Source: an uncultured Flammeovirgaceae bacterium
GTDB lineage: Bacteria > Bacteroidota > Bacteroidia > Cytophagales > Cyclobacteriaceae
Reading direction: 5' to 3'
Length of the DNA: 58,110 nt
NCBI GenBank assembly: GCA_937884755.1
Contig: CAKZYJ010000399.1
Location: 1 to 58,110 of the forward strand
The notes beneath the pieces are model-generated. The model was given only the letters and a program-made list of their open reading frames with translations, was not told the DNA's origin and did no database searches. Position 1 is the stretch's first letter; every line of letters begins with the position of its first letter. Made by a program: the position numbers and the translations under genes. This document shows, in pieces, positions 16,857 through 25,597 of the stretch.

Positions 16857-17020
16857 CGTATTTACGTTTGTTCTTGCATAGTAGTGGTTACAATCACTTT
16901 AACTGAACTATCGGAATACTGTTTTCCTTTAACATAGCATAAAGTTTCCCGAGGGATAATTCGTACTATCGGCTATAGGTGAAACGTTAAATTGATAGCC
17001 TAATTTGATCTGTAGTGATC

Positions 17021-17584
17021 ATGAAGTATACATTAATATTATTGATAAGTTGTTTCAGTACTCTGAGTACGGGTTTCCGGGTTTACGAAGATAAACTGGT
17101 GCCGGTGAAGGTTTCGGATGAAATTGGTGTGAGCTTGCCGGAATCTTTTCAGCCCATGACCGAAGAGCAGATGCAGCGTAAAATTTTGTCGGCTCGTCCG
17201 CCCCTGGCTGCCTATACCAGCCCTGATCAGCGAGCTGACTTTAGCGTGAGTGCCTCCAACACCCGTTGGCAGGCCAACGATCTGCCCATTCTGAAAGATT
17301 TCTATCGCTCCAGCCTCATGGAACTGTACGACGATGTGGATTTCCTGGATGAAGGCATCCGGACGGTAGACAAAGTGCAGGCTGCCTTTTTTGAGTTTAC
17401 CTCAGTAGTAAAGGAAGACGAAAATGCGGTAGTACCCAAACCACCGGTGCACACCTACACCTTTGTACAGTACACCATTCACCAGGGAAAAACACTGGTA
17501 TTCACCTTCAGTTGCCCCCTTCGTCAGCAAGAACAGTGGCAGCCCACCGCCCAGAAAGTGATGAATAGTGTGAAGTTGAAATGA
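17021..17584 (+). CDS. Exported PsbP/DUF1795-like protein
   Basis: The ATG at 17021 is preferred over a GTG two codons earlier because the signal peptide starts there. After the leader the 187-residue product shows 'VSLPESFQPMT' early and ends 'VFTFSCPLRQQEQWQPTAQK' then 'VMNSVKL', the layout of PsbP/DUF1795/Mog1-like proteins, in which the last helix follows a strand pair. The assignment rests on pattern only. Function unknown. Confidence 0.5.
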   Translation: MKYTLILLISCFSTLSTGFRVYEDKLVPVKVSDEIGVSLPESFQPMTEEQMQRKILSARPPLAAYTSPDQRADFSVSASNTRWQANDLPILKDFYRSSLMELYDDVDFLDEGIRTVDKVQAAFFEFTSVVKEDENAVVPKPPVHTYTFVQYTIHQGKTLVFTFSCPLRQQEQWQPTAQKVMNSVKLK

Positions 17585-17634
17585 TGTGCCCGCTAAAATC
17601 CATAAGATGATCAATGTAGTGAGAGAAATCTAAC

Positions 17635-18825
17635 TCAAATAATCTTTAACTGAAGTTTGAATTCCCCACTATTTCCTAAGCTGTCAGTCGCGGTTATTTT
17701 GATAGTCAGCGATTCTTTTGATTTCCAAGTCCCACTTAAGGATAAGTTACCAAAATCAAATCTTATCCAGTCGGGCAACGCAGTATTGTCCGCTGATGAT
17801 GCTTTGTAGGACAATTTAGTATCATCCACATCTTTGAATAAATCCTCGGGCAAATCCAACTGAAATGGCTCATCATACGCTATTTCGGTATCAATATCAT
17901 CGTTGTATAAATAAGGCCTGAAAACAGATTTGGTGCTTACCCAGTATATATCCGAATCATAGCTAACCTGACCATCTGCTTGAATGACACTCGTTCTACT
18001 AAAGAACAGGTATTTTCTATCCGGCGACACAAAGGGCCGCTGCTCAATTTCTTGACTGTTAATCTGAGCGTTTAATCTTTCCAGCCTAGTCCATTCGCCT
18101 GCTTTCGTTTTGAAGCTGATGTACAGATCATGCTTGGATTCAAATTCATTCCGCCACGACTGAATAATGATATAATCACCCTGGGGAGATAGAAACAAGC
18201 TTTCTTCATCCTCCACAGAACTTAATGCATCTACCTTTTGAACAGCGGTATAGCCTTCCGGTCCAGGTTCAGAAAGATACACATCCCCACAGCATTGGTA
18301 TTGATCATCCCGATTAGAAGTAAAGTAAAAAGACCCACTCGTTGACACTCCGTGGCCTGCCTCTCGGGAGCTAGAGTTAAATATGGAATCTAAAGGTTGA
18401 GGGTCAGAAGCTTTATTGCCCGAGTAGTCAGCAACCCACAAATCGGTTGGTGAACCATCGGTCGACTTGGCGAAATAGAGCTTGTTCCCTGAAGGGTTGA
18501 ACATTGGGAAGAACGTATTTACGTTATCGGGAAGAAAGTTTTTACTCGGAGCAGTCCACTCCTCGTTCACCAAATTCATGAGATATATAGACGTTTCAGT
18601 TGGGTCGCTTTCGTGAGCTACTCCAAACGCTACACTCCTACCATCAGGTGACATGGTGAATCCCATATCAAATCTATTCTCAACAGAGATAATTCCACTG
18701 CCAAATATTTCAGGAATATCACCGGGTACTTCTTGCCCTAAATAGTTGATCTTTTGCTGATCTGGGCTTTGGCGGGGAGAGCAAGCAACGATAAGCACTA
18801 GTATTGCCAGATAGAAACCTTTCAT
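17635..18825 (-). CDS. PD40 beta-propeller lipoprotein with C-terminal Ig-like domain
   Basis: A 396-residue lipoprotein (lipobox IVAC). The first 300 residues have TolB-type PD40 repeats such as 'FTMSPDGRSVAFG', 'FPMFNPSGNKLYFAKS' and 'PFVSPDRKYLFFSR'. The last 100 residues ('PFQLDLPEDLFKDVDDTKLS' through 'SLTIKITATDSLGN') match a cadherin/putative-Ig (He_PIG-like) fold. Such proteins usually bind peptidoglycan or protein partners at the outer membrane, but no specific role can be given. It lies 17 bases downstream of the RES toxin gene on the same strand, but its own leader suggests an unrelated function. Confidence 0.7.
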   Translation of the reverse strand: MKGFYLAILVLIVACSPRQSPDQQKINYLGQEVPGDIPEIFGSGIISVENRFDMGFTMSPDGRSVAFGVAHESDPTETSIYLMNLVNEEWTAPSKNFLPDNVNTFFPMFNPSGNKLYFAKSTDGSPTDLWVADYSGNKASDPQPLDSIFNSSSREAGHGVSTSGSFYFTSNRDDQYQCCGDVYLSEPGPEGYTAVQKVDALSSVEDEESLFLSPQGDYIIIQSWRNEFESKHDLYISFKTKAGEWTRLERLNAQINSQEIEQRPFVSPDRKYLFFSRTSVIQADGQVSYDSDIYWVSTKSVFRPYLYNDDIDTEIAYDEPFQLDLPEDLFKDVDDTKLSYKASSADNTALPDWIRFDFGNLSLSGTWKSKESLTIKITATDSLGNSGEFKLQLKII

Positions 18826-18842
18826 CCTACTTTTCTTTCACT

Positions 18843-19331
18843 TCAATTTTTTTTCAAGTACTGGGTAAGATCCTTGTCCAGCTTGGCGAAGCGATGGTCA
18901 ATAGGATACGGGTAGCTCTTGATCAATTGTACCTCCTGAAATAATGCATGGGTGGCATTAATTAAATAATTAATGCCTGTAGGAGCCGGGGCGGAAGGCA
19001 CTTGCAACAATAAATACGTACGATCCTGATACCAAGAAGAACCAAGGCTACTAGTCTGGCTATAAGGAGAAGCACTGCTCCAATCTGAAGGCAGGTCTGC
19101 TCTATCTATCACCTGTATTGACGTGTCAGGCACTTCTATTTCCATACAGGAAAACTCATTTCTCATAAACCCTCCTTGCCCCATGCGGTGAGCCATGTTC
19201 TCCAATAGGGCAATTTCAGCCGAGGCCGCCGTATAAATAACTAACTCACCTCGCTGGTTCCATCGGCCCGGAATCCCCGAGGCATATAGGCTGTTAGCGT
19301 ATTTGTTGCTAACAATTCGGTATACCAGCAT
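18843..19331 (-). CDS. RES-domain toxin (NAD+ phosphorylase/hydrolase type)
   Basis: A 162-residue RES protein. Signature positions are present: Arg5, 'GRWNQRGELVIYTA' with Arg23 and Tyr33, Glu44 in 'ALLEN', then 'LGSSWY', 'LLLQVPSA' and 'NYLINATHALF'. Characterised RES toxins such as MbcT deplete NAD+. It follows the antitoxin gene by 6 bases in the standard order, antitoxin first. Confidence 0.85.
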   Translation of the reverse strand: MLVYRIVSNKYANSLYASGIPGRWNQRGELVIYTAASAEIALLENMAHRMGQGGFMRNEFSCMEIEVPDTSIQVIDRADLPSDWSSASPYSQTSSLGSSWYQDRTYLLLQVPSAPAPTGINYLINATHALFQEVQLIKSYPYPIDHRFAKLDKDLTQYLKKN

Positions 19332-19337
19332 ATATCT

Positions 19338-19745
19338 TCAGGCAGCGTACCCCTGTTCTATTCGTTCCAAACACTCTTCTACCAGCCGAATGCCCGTAAC
19401 GCTAAAGAGGAACTTGTTAGGCGGTTGCATTTCCAGAGCCGGTTGCGGAAAACCTAGCCAGTCTTTGAATTCATCGATACTACCAAACAATTGTTCTCCT
19501 CGGGAGAAAAGCCGGATGAGACTCAACAGAATTTCAGCTTGTACAACTCCGATTTTCTTATGTTTGGCCTTCATATTATCGATAGTTTTTGGCGTGATAT
19601 GGAGTAGGCCCGCCATCACCTCTTTGCTGAACTGTGCGTGTTCACGGAAAGTAGTAATCGTTTGAGCATCCAACCCATCTTGTGCTTGGGCTACTAAGGA
19701 AAGATCGTCCATGTGAAAGGCGTCTGAATTAAATGAAGAAGCCAT
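19338..19745 (-). CDS. Xre/MbcA/ParS-type antitoxin (DUF2384)
   Basis: A 135-residue antitoxin. The N-terminal half holds an Xre-like helix-turn-helix region ('AQFSKEVMAGLLHITPKTIDNM'), and the C-terminal half the toxin-binding domain ('LIRLFSRGEQLFGSIDEFKDWL', 'PNKFLFSVTGIRLVEECLERI'). It neutralises the RES toxin encoded next and probably represses its own promoter at the A+T-rich palindromes upstream. This is one of the clearest two-gene modules in the window. Confidence 0.85.
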   Translation of the reverse strand: MASSFNSDAFHMDDLSLVAQAQDGLDAQTITTFREHAQFSKEVMAGLLHITPKTIDNMKAKHKKIGVVQAEILLSLIRLFSRGEQLFGSIDEFKDWLGFPQPALEMQPPNKFLFSVTGIRLVEECLERIEQGYAA

Positions 19746-19752
19746 AACGTTT

Positions 19753-19790
19753 GCGTAATTTTACATTTCGTATGTGTAAATATACGTAAA
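19753..19790. promoter_or_regulatory. Putative operator of the RES/Xre module
   Basis: Upstream of the antitoxin start, TTTACA (19760-19765) and TGTAAA (19775-19780) form an inverted repeat. It is flanked by the related strings GCGTAA and ACGTAAA and overlaps a GTAA-TT-TTAC palindrome. Such clustered palindromes are expected where the antitoxin autoregulates. Binding is inferred. Confidence 0.4.
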
Positions 19791-19868
19791 TAACGGAAAA
19801 ATGTTAGCTTACTCTACCGAAGGAGATTATTAGAGAATGGGGGTTTTCAAGGGAGGGTAATCCGATAT

Positions 19869-20375
19869 TCAAGATTCATATTTAACTCCGATTCCATGGT
19901 ACTTTTCCGGTTCCTGATAGTCTTTGCGGAGAGGGTGGCCGGTCCAGTCGGTGGGGAGTAGAATGCGGCGTAAGTCGGGGTGGTCGGTAAAACGGATACC
20001 GAGCAAATCGTATACTTCCCGTTCGTGCCATTCGGCACTGCGCCAGATGGAAACCACTGAGGGTACTTCCGGTAATGTTTCTTCGGATTGATTACGATTG
20101 ACGACTACTTTGAGCGATAGCTGGTGTTCGTAAGGAATAGAATTGAGGGTGTAGATTACTTCCATCGCCCCGGATTCGGGGCCGTTGTCAATACCTGTTA
20201 TGCATGATAAATAATCGAAATAGAACTCTTCGGTTTGTTGGAGAAAGCGGCATACATCCAGTAGCTGTTTAGCTTCTAGCTGTACAATAGCCGGCGAGGC
20301 GTTTTCATCTACACTCACTACGCACTCCTCTCCGTAGCGTTGAACAATCTTTTGAACTACGTCTTCAAAACTCAT
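19869..20375 (-). CDS. nuoC: NADH-quinone oxidoreductase subunit C
   Basis: A 168-residue complex I subunit of the peripheral arm (30-kDa subunit family). The signature 'SAEWHEREVYDLLGIRFTDHPDLRRILLPTDW' type region is present near residues 110-145, followed by 'GHPLRKDY'. It is a stand-alone subunit C, not fused to subunit D. Its ATG overlaps the TGA of the extended nuoB frame (ATGA), evidence that the longer nuoB is ancestral. No nuoD follows; a toxin-antitoxin module is there instead. Confidence 0.92.
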   Translation of the reverse strand: MSFEDVVQKIVQRYGEECVVSVDENASPAIVQLEAKQLLDVCRFLQQTEEFYFDYLSCITGIDNGPESGAMEVIYTLNSIPYEHQLSLKVVVNRNQSEETLPEVPSVVSIWRSAEWHEREVYDLLGIRFTDHPDLRRILLPTDWTGHPLRKDYQEPEKYHGIGVKYES

Positions 20376-20461
20376 ACAGTTTCGGAGTTAGTTTCTGCTT
20401 TTTTCTTGGCCATAATTTTTTCCAATGCCGCTGGAGCCATCAGCGATTCGTTACGAATCTT

Positions 20462-20917
20462 CTACTGTAATTTCAGTATTCCGCCAATCAGTGCTTCGGG
20501 CCGGGGTGGGCAACCTGGTACGTATACATCTACCGGAATGATTTTATCAACTCCTTTTACTACATGATAGCCGTGTTCCCAGTAGGGACCACCGCAATTA
20601 GAGCAGGAACCCATCGAGATTACGTAGCGCGGTTCAGCCATCTGCTCGTATAGTCGCCGCACTCGGTCGCCCATTTTGAAGGTAACCGTGCCTGACACAA
20701 TTAGCACATCTGACTGCCGGGGCGACGGTCGGGGAAACACCCCGAAGCGATCCAGATCAAAGTTAGAAGCGTAGGTCGACATCATCTCAATGGCGCAGCA
20801 GGCTAATCCGAAGCCCATCGGCCACAGCGATGATAGCCGAGCCCAGTTAATCAGGTCATCCACTTTGGTGACGATAATTCCACCCTGCCCAAACTGTTGG
20901 TCTAATAATCCTCCCAT
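20462..20917 (-). CDS. nuoB: NADH-quinone oxidoreductase subunit B, C-terminal tail cut by in-frame TAG
   Basis: As read, 151 residues. Cys40, Cys41, Cys105 and Cys136, the four ligands of cluster N2, are all present ('[11 protein letters not shown]', 'MGSCSNCGG', 'VPGCPPRPE'), so the core looks functional. Immediately after 'GGILKLQ' comes TAG (20464-20462). In the same frame a tail of 29 residues follows ('KIRNESLMAPAALEK' and on), ending at a TGA at 20374-20372 that overlaps the nuoC ATG. Without the TAG the protein would have 181 residues, the normal family length. One base change (such as CAG or AAG to TAG) accounts for it. Real truncation or sequencing error are both possible. Confidence 0.88.
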   Translation of the reverse strand: MGGLLDQQFGQGGIIVTKVDDLINWARLSSLWPMGFGLACCAIEMMSTYASNFDLDRFGVFPRPSPRQSDVLIVSGTVTFKMGDRVRRLYEQMAEPRYVISMGSCSNCGGPYWEHGYHVVKGVDKIIPVDVYVPGCPPRPEALIGGILKLQ

Positions 20918-20920
20918 AAA

Positions 20921-21412
20921 TTAAGCCTCACTGCTGGTTTCGTATTTCTTGTTAATCTGCTGATATAATTCTGACGGAACGGGCGAATCGTACTTCGCTA
21001 AATTTGTCTGTGGTTTTACCCAGTCTAGAAAACCTTTCGCCCAGGCGTAAGCTAATCCTAGCGCCAAGATTACTACAAAGATGAGCATCTCAGCTAAAGC
21101 AAACCAGCCCCAGATTCCGTTGGTCTGCTCAATTAATTCTGGTTGCCCCAGCACTGTGGCCCAGGGAAATAGAAAGACGATCTCTACATCGAACAATATA
21201 AAAATCAGTGCAATCACGTAGAACCGGGGGTTGAACTGCCCCCAGGCTGAGCCCAGTGGGTCCTCCCCCGACTCGTAGGTAGTAAGCTTTTCTTCGTTAG
21301 GCCGGTTAGGCCGGATAAGACGAGCCACCACCAATGTGATAAGCACGAAGGAGATGCCGCCAATAATAAAGAGTAGAATCTCCCCAAAGCCTGATAATTC
21401 GGTGTTCTGCAT
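20921..21412 (-). CDS. nuoA: NADH-quinone oxidoreductase subunit A
   Basis: About 163 residues from ATG 21412; an upstream TTG at 21433 is less likely. Three membrane helices and the conserved '[25 protein letters not shown]' region with '[12 protein letters not shown]' identify the membrane subunit NuoA. It starts the nuoABC operon and lies 3 bases from nuoB. The C-terminal 25 residues are hydrophilic. Confidence 0.92.
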   Translation of the reverse strand: MQNTELSGFGEILLFIIGGISFVLITLVVARLIRPNRPNEEKLTTYESGEDPLGSAWGQFNPRFYVIALIFILFDVEIVFLFPWATVLGQPELIEQTNGIWGWFALAEMLIFVVILALGLAYAWAKGFLDWVKPQTNLAKYDSPVPSELYQQINKKYETSSEA

Positions 21413-21574
21413 AGCTAGGTGGTAAAGATACAAATTCCGGATAGGGAAGCGAGAGCACCGTTAAATTTATCACTGCTGAATTGCCGATAAACCTTTACGT
21501 TAGCTATATTATAATTTCCGCTGCTAAATCCAGTCCGATATTATTAATACTTCATTTTATGAGTTGTATTTTTC

Positions 21575-21582
21575 TATCTTTG
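21575..21582 (+). promoter_or_regulatory. Candidate -7 promoter element of GH13 gene
   Basis: TATCTTTG matches TAnnTTTG exactly and lies 26 bases before the ATG at 21608, a spacing normal for Bacteroidota. No good -33 box is visible. Confidence 0.45.
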
Positions 21583-21607
21583 CCAATTGCTATCTAACCT
21601 ATAGTAC

Positions 21608-24403
21608 ATGTTCATTTCTTTACGATTTCTTTTTTCGCTGCTAGGATTAGCGTTGTTACCGTTGTTTGCCGCCGGTCAGACTACCTACGAGACAGTGGGT
21701 ATTATCGGAACCGCTACTACCAAAGGCTGGGATGAATCTACGCCAATGGTGCAGAATGAAGAAGATGAGCACCAGTGGACGTTAGAAGATTTTAGCCTGA
21801 GTGCGGGCGAACTGAAATTCCGGGCAAATAACAACTGGGATGTAAACTGGGGAGCTACAGCGTTTCCTAGCGGAACGGGTAGGCAAGATGGGCCTAATAT
21901 TCCTATCCCGGCCGGGATATACGATATATTCTTTAATGATACCAACGGTGAATACCGGTTTGAGTCTACTTCCGACTCAACGATAGCGATTGTTACCCTT
22001 TCGCCTGAAGTGCCTTCATTAGACGAAGAGGTTACTATTATTTACAATGCTGCTCAGGGGGTATCCGGATTAGTAGGTGCCGAAAAAGTATATATGCACT
22101 CGGGCGTCATTCTTTCCGGGCCGGATGGAATTACCTGGGAAAATGTAGTCGGCAACTGGGGGCAGGACGACGGGGTTGGTGAGATGACCGCCGTAGCCGA
22201 TAAACCTAATCAATGGCAAATTACCCTGCTGAGCATTCGTGAATACTACAGTGTGCCTTCGGGCACTCCAGCGTTTAAACTCGGATTGGTTTTCCGTAAT
22301 GCCGATGGCACGCAAACGGGAAAATCCAATACCGACGGTGATATCTTCGCAGCGGTTAATCCGGGAAGTTACGTTCGGTTCAACGAGCCAGCTAATGATC
22401 AAAGCTTTGTGGTAGCCGGAGGCAGTTTGACGATTATTGCTGAAGCCTCCGGCACGGCTTCTTCCCTGGAAATGCAGATTGATAACGGAAGCGGATTTCA
22501 GTCAGTAGCCTCCCTAACTGATGCTACCAAGATATCCTATGAATACGTGGTATCAGCAACCGAAACCATTCAGGTAAAAGTGTTGGCTACCATTGAAGGA
22601 GAGGCGGTAGAAAGCAATCGGGAATTACAGTTAGTAGTACGCGCGGAAAATACGGTGGCTGAACTTCCTGAAGGTGCTACGCAGGGTATAAATTACAGTC
22701 CTAACGATCAAACGCAGGCTACACTGGTGCTGCTGGCTCCGCAGAAAGAATTTGTGTACTTGGTGGGTGATTTCACCAATTGGCAGATTGATCCGGCTTA
22801 CCAAATGAACCAAACTCCTGACGGCGAATACTTCTGGTTCACGGTGACAGGACTTACCCCTCAGCAAGCCTACGTGTACCAGTACTGGGTGGACGGTACC
22901 ATTAAAGTAGGTGACCCCTACGCCGATCAGGTAGCCGATCCGTACAACGACGGTGCTATTCCCGAATCATTATATCCCAATTTGCCGGAGTATACCCGAA
23001 TTGAATTTGGCGTAGCTACCGTATTACAAACCGGACAAGCGGCTTACGAGTGGCAATTTCCGGAAGTAGTGGGCGGCCGACCGGCGAACGAAGAATTAGT
23101 GGTGTACGAATTACTGCTGCGTGATTTCCTGGAATCGCACAGCTACGATGATTTGACTGATACACTAAGCTACCTGAAACGGATGGGGGTAAATGCTATT
23201 GAACTGATGCCCATTATGGAGTTTGAAGGTAACGAAAGCTGGGGCTACAATCCTTCTTACGCCTTAGCTCCCGATAAATACTTCGGTACCGATACTGATC
23301 TGAAGGAGTTTATTGATCAGGCCCATGCCGAAGGTTTTGTGGTGATTTTGGATATGGTGCTCAACCATCACTTTGGGCAGAGCCCGATGGTGCGGATGTA
23401 TTGGGATGAAGCGAATAACCGTCCGGCGGAAAATAGTCCCTGGTTTAATTCGGTGGCTGCTCACCCCTTCAATGTTGGCTACGATTTCGATCACGAAAGC
23501 ACTTATACCCAGGCCTATGTAGACGATGTGAATCGCTACTGGATTGAGGAATTTGAATTCGATGGTTTCCGCTTTGACCTTTCTAAAGGGTTTACGCAAA
23601 ACACCGGAAAAGACCCGAACGATGTGGGGGCCTGGAGCAGTTACGACCAATCTCGGATTGATCTTCTGAACCGGATGGCCGATCAGATTTGGGCGATTGA
23701 TCCGAATACCTATATCATTCTGGAACACTTAGGTGCGAATAATGAGGAGAAGGTGCTGGCTGACTACGGTATGATGCTGTGGGGAAATATGAATCACCCT
23801 TATAACGATGTGATCAATGGTAAAACCGAAACTGATCTAAACTGGTCGTTATCAAGCACTCGGGGTTGGACGAATAAAAATTTGATGGTGTATATGGAAA
23901 GCCACGACGAAGAACGGCTTATGGTACGCGCCCTGAACGAAGGTCTGTCCAGTGGTGACTATGATATCAAAGACCTTAGTACGGCAATGGAACGAATCAA
24001 ACTGGCTTCGACATTTTTCTACACCCTGCCAGGGCCCAAGATGTTCTGGCAGTTTGGTGAACTGGGCTACGACTTCTCTATTGACTACAATGGTCGGGTT
24101 GGTAACAAACCCATTCCCTGGGGCAACTCTGATGACCTGAACTATTACTCGGACGAAGGTCGTAAGCGGCTGTACGAAGCAAAAGCGGCCATCATAAACT
24201 TAGTAAACGACTATAATGAGGTGTTTGAAGGTGGCGAGTTTTCCTGGACATCCAGTGGTCAACTTCGCCAAATCAACATCAGCCACGAGGCTATGAACGT
24301 AACGATTGTCGGAAATTTCGGAGTGACGCGTGGTACCATGACTCCATCTTTTAGCGTACTGGTACCTGGTACGATTTCTTTTCCGGCTCAGAATACGAAG
24401 TAG
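21608..24403 (+). CDS. GH13 alpha-amylase family enzyme, T9SS tail lost by frameshift
   Basis: 931 residues as read. Signal peptide ending AAGQ. Then a SusE/SusF-like starch-binding region ('GTATTKGWDESTPM', 'FRANNNWDVNWG'), a second beta domain (about 120-250), a CBM48-like E-set ('FVYLVGDFTNWQ') and the GH13 barrel: 'DMVLNHH' region I, nucleophile Asp657 in 'GFRFDLSKG', acid/base Glu706 in 'ILEHLG', Asp767 in 'ESHDEER'. All three catalytic residues are present. The last 17 residues after 'TMTPSF' are out of frame: the normal tail continues in another frame from 24355. A single missing C between 24352 and 24353 would restore it. The enzyme would hydrolyse alpha-glucans; without its sorting domain it would stay in the periplasm. 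Confidence 0.9.
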   Translation: MFISLRFLFSLLGLALLPLFAAGQTTYETVGIIGTATTKGWDESTPMVQNEEDEHQWTLEDFSLSAGELKFRANNNWDVNWGATAFPSGTGRQDGPNIPIPAGIYDIFFNDTNGEYRFESTSDSTIAIVTLSPEVPSLDEEVTIIYNAAQGVSGLVGAEKVYMHSGVILSGPDGITWENVVGNWGQDDGVGEMTAVADKPNQWQITLLSIREYYSVPSGTPAFKLGLVFRNADGTQTGKSNTDGDIFAAVNPGSYVRFNEPANDQSFVVAGGSLTIIAEASGTASSLEMQIDNGSGFQSVASLTDATKISYEYVVSATETIQVKVLATIEGEAVESNRELQLVVRAENTVAELPEGATQGINYSPNDQTQATLVLLAPQKEFVYLVGDFTNWQIDPAYQMNQTPDGEYFWFTVTGLTPQQAYVYQYWVDGTIKVGDPYADQVADPYNDGAIPESLYPNLPEYTRIEFGVATVLQTGQAAYEWQFPEVVGGRPANEELVVYELLLRDFLESHSYDDLTDTLSYLKRMGVNAIELMPIMEFEGNESWGYNPSYALAPDKYFGTDTDLKEFIDQAHAEGFVVILDMVLNHHFGQSPMVRMYWDEANNRPAENSPWFNSVAAHPFNVGYDFDHESTYTQAYVDDVNRYWIEEFEFDGFRFDLSKGFTQNTGKDPNDVGAWSSYDQSRIDLLNRMADQIWAIDPNTYIILEHLGANNEEKVLADYGMMLWGNMNHPYNDVINGKTETDLNWSLSSTRGWTNKNLMVYMESHDEERLMVRALNEGLSSGDYDIKDLSTAMERIKLASTFFYTLPGPKMFWQFGELGYDFSIDYNGRVGNKPIPWGNSDDLNYYSDEGRKRLYEAKAAIINLVNDYNEVFEGGEFSWTSSGQLRQINISHEAMNVTIVGNFGVTRGTMTPSFSVLVPGTISFPAQNTK

Positions 24404-24789
24404 TGAGCGGTGATCAAGTGCTCTCGTTAGCTCCCGGAGAGTTTCGTATATTCTTGGATCAATCAGTAGGGTTTCCCCCGCCTGGCCTGGTGGATTGGAC
24501 GTCTATCGTCACTGGCTTTAATGGTACTAATAATAAGTTTCCACCTCCCGTTCTGTATCCTAACCCCGTCTCAGACTGGCCAACGATAGATAGAGATACA
24601 CCATTGACCGACATTACACAGGTAAAAATTACAGACATTCGTGGGGTAGTATACGATAGCTGGGCTTTCAGCACAGGAAATCTGAACTCCGATTGGAGGA
24701 CCGATGTGTCAGGAATGAAACCGGGAATATACTTTCTGGAACTAGCTTCCCAAGAGCGGCGACAGACATTTCGGTTTGCCGTACAATAG
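24355..24789 (+). pseudogene. Displaced C-terminal end of GH13 enzyme with T9SS sorting domain
   Basis: This frame continues the upstream GH13 protein: 'RTGTWYDFFSGSEYEV' and 'VLSLAPGEFRIF' complete its C-terminal beta domain. Then comes a type A T9SS sorting domain with 'LYPNPVSDW', 'VKITDIRGVVY' and 'DVSGMKPGIYFLEL'. Such domains direct export across the outer membrane and surface attachment. It has no start of its own; a GTG at 24403 is not a convincing start. Confidence 0.85.
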
Positions 24790-24837
24790 TAGTCCACCGT
24801 TTGGCAGGCCTGCTTGATAAGCTACACTCTTGCTGCT

Positions 24838-25470
24838 TTAAAAATCTAACGGATCAAATTTTCGGAAATGGCCATTCATTCGGATACGTTCCCGGGCCTG
24901 CTCCATTTCCCGAATAACCGGAATGGTCTTTTCAAGATGGTCTACCACAAAATTCTGTCGGGTGCTTTCCCGTTCCAATTGTAGTAGTTGATACTTTTTC
25001 TGAGACGATAACCCAATTTTATGCCCCAGATCAAAAACGGTGATATCATCTGCAATTCTGATATTATCAGATAAGTCTAATACCTCAAAAAGTTCTTCTA
25101 CCAGCTCAATCATTCGCTGCCGGGTTATTTCGTCAACCTCATCGTAGACGTTATCTAAAAATTCCACTTCGCCTCCAGCATAAAGCTTATTGGGAGCCGG
25201 GTTCATGAATTCAGTAACCTGAAATACCCGATGGGCTAGCGTTACAATATCCATCCGGCCGTCGGAATACTCCTTAATTACCTTCTCCACACTCATTTCG
25301 GTGCCGTATTCAATGGCTTCATCCAAGTAAGCAGGAATACCAAAGCGGGTTCCTCCGTCAATACATTCGTTGATCAATTGCTTGTAACGGTCTTCAAAAA
25401 TGTGCAGGTTTAGCTGTTCACCCGGAAAGGCAACCAGCTTCAGCGGAAAGAGGGGTAAAAATTGGGCCAT
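24838..25470 (-). CDS. Lon N-terminal (substrate-binding) domain protein
   Basis: A 210-residue stand-alone LON domain protein. The signature is at the N-terminus: 'LPLFPLKLVAFPGEQLNLHIFEDRYKQLI', then 'GTRFGIPAY', 'YGTEMSVEKVI', 'DGRMDIVTLA'. No AAA+ or protease part is present, as usual for this Bacteroidota family. It probably takes part in protein turnover or binding; the partner is unknown. It is convergent with the GH13 gene. Confidence 0.85.
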   Translation of the reverse strand: MAQFLPLFPLKLVAFPGEQLNLHIFEDRYKQLINECIDGGTRFGIPAYLDEAIEYGTEMSVEKVIKEYSDGRMDIVTLAHRVFQVTEFMNPAPNKLYAGGEVEFLDNVYDEVDEITRQRMIELVEELFEVLDLSDNIRIADDITVFDLGHKIGLSSQKKYQLLQLERESTRQNFVVDHLEKTIPVIREMEQARERIRMNGHFRKFDPLDF

Positions 25471-25570
25471 AGTATTTCAACTTCGTTAGCAAGTCAACCA
25501 TTATTAGAACAGATAGTTAAAAAAGTTAAGTTGCCTTTTCGTAATTATTTTAAGAAAGATTGTAATAATT

Positions 25571-25587
25571 TTGGCACGCACTTTGTA
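25571..25587 (+). promoter_or_regulatory. Sigma-54-like promoter of candidate sRNA
   Basis: TTGGCACGCACTTTGTA fits TTGGCACG-N4-TTGCA with GG at 25573-25574 and the -12 GT instead of GC, exact ten-base spacing. Overlapping it, TAATTTTG (25566-25573) fits the TAnnTTTG -7 element, so a normal sigma-70 start is the main alternative. Confidence 0.4.
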
Positions 25588-25597
25588 ATATACCTAA

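Noticed and set aside
6328-20464. Recoding of TAG as a sense codon
   Set aside because: Two conserved genes have in-frame TAG, but at least ten intact genes in the window terminate with TAG at the expected family length, so general recoding is not tenable.
24403-24789. Separate small gene for a T9SS-domain protein
   Set aside because: The start would be GTG without leader, and codons upstream in the same frame continue the GH13 family sequence, so it is the displaced tail of the GH13 gene.
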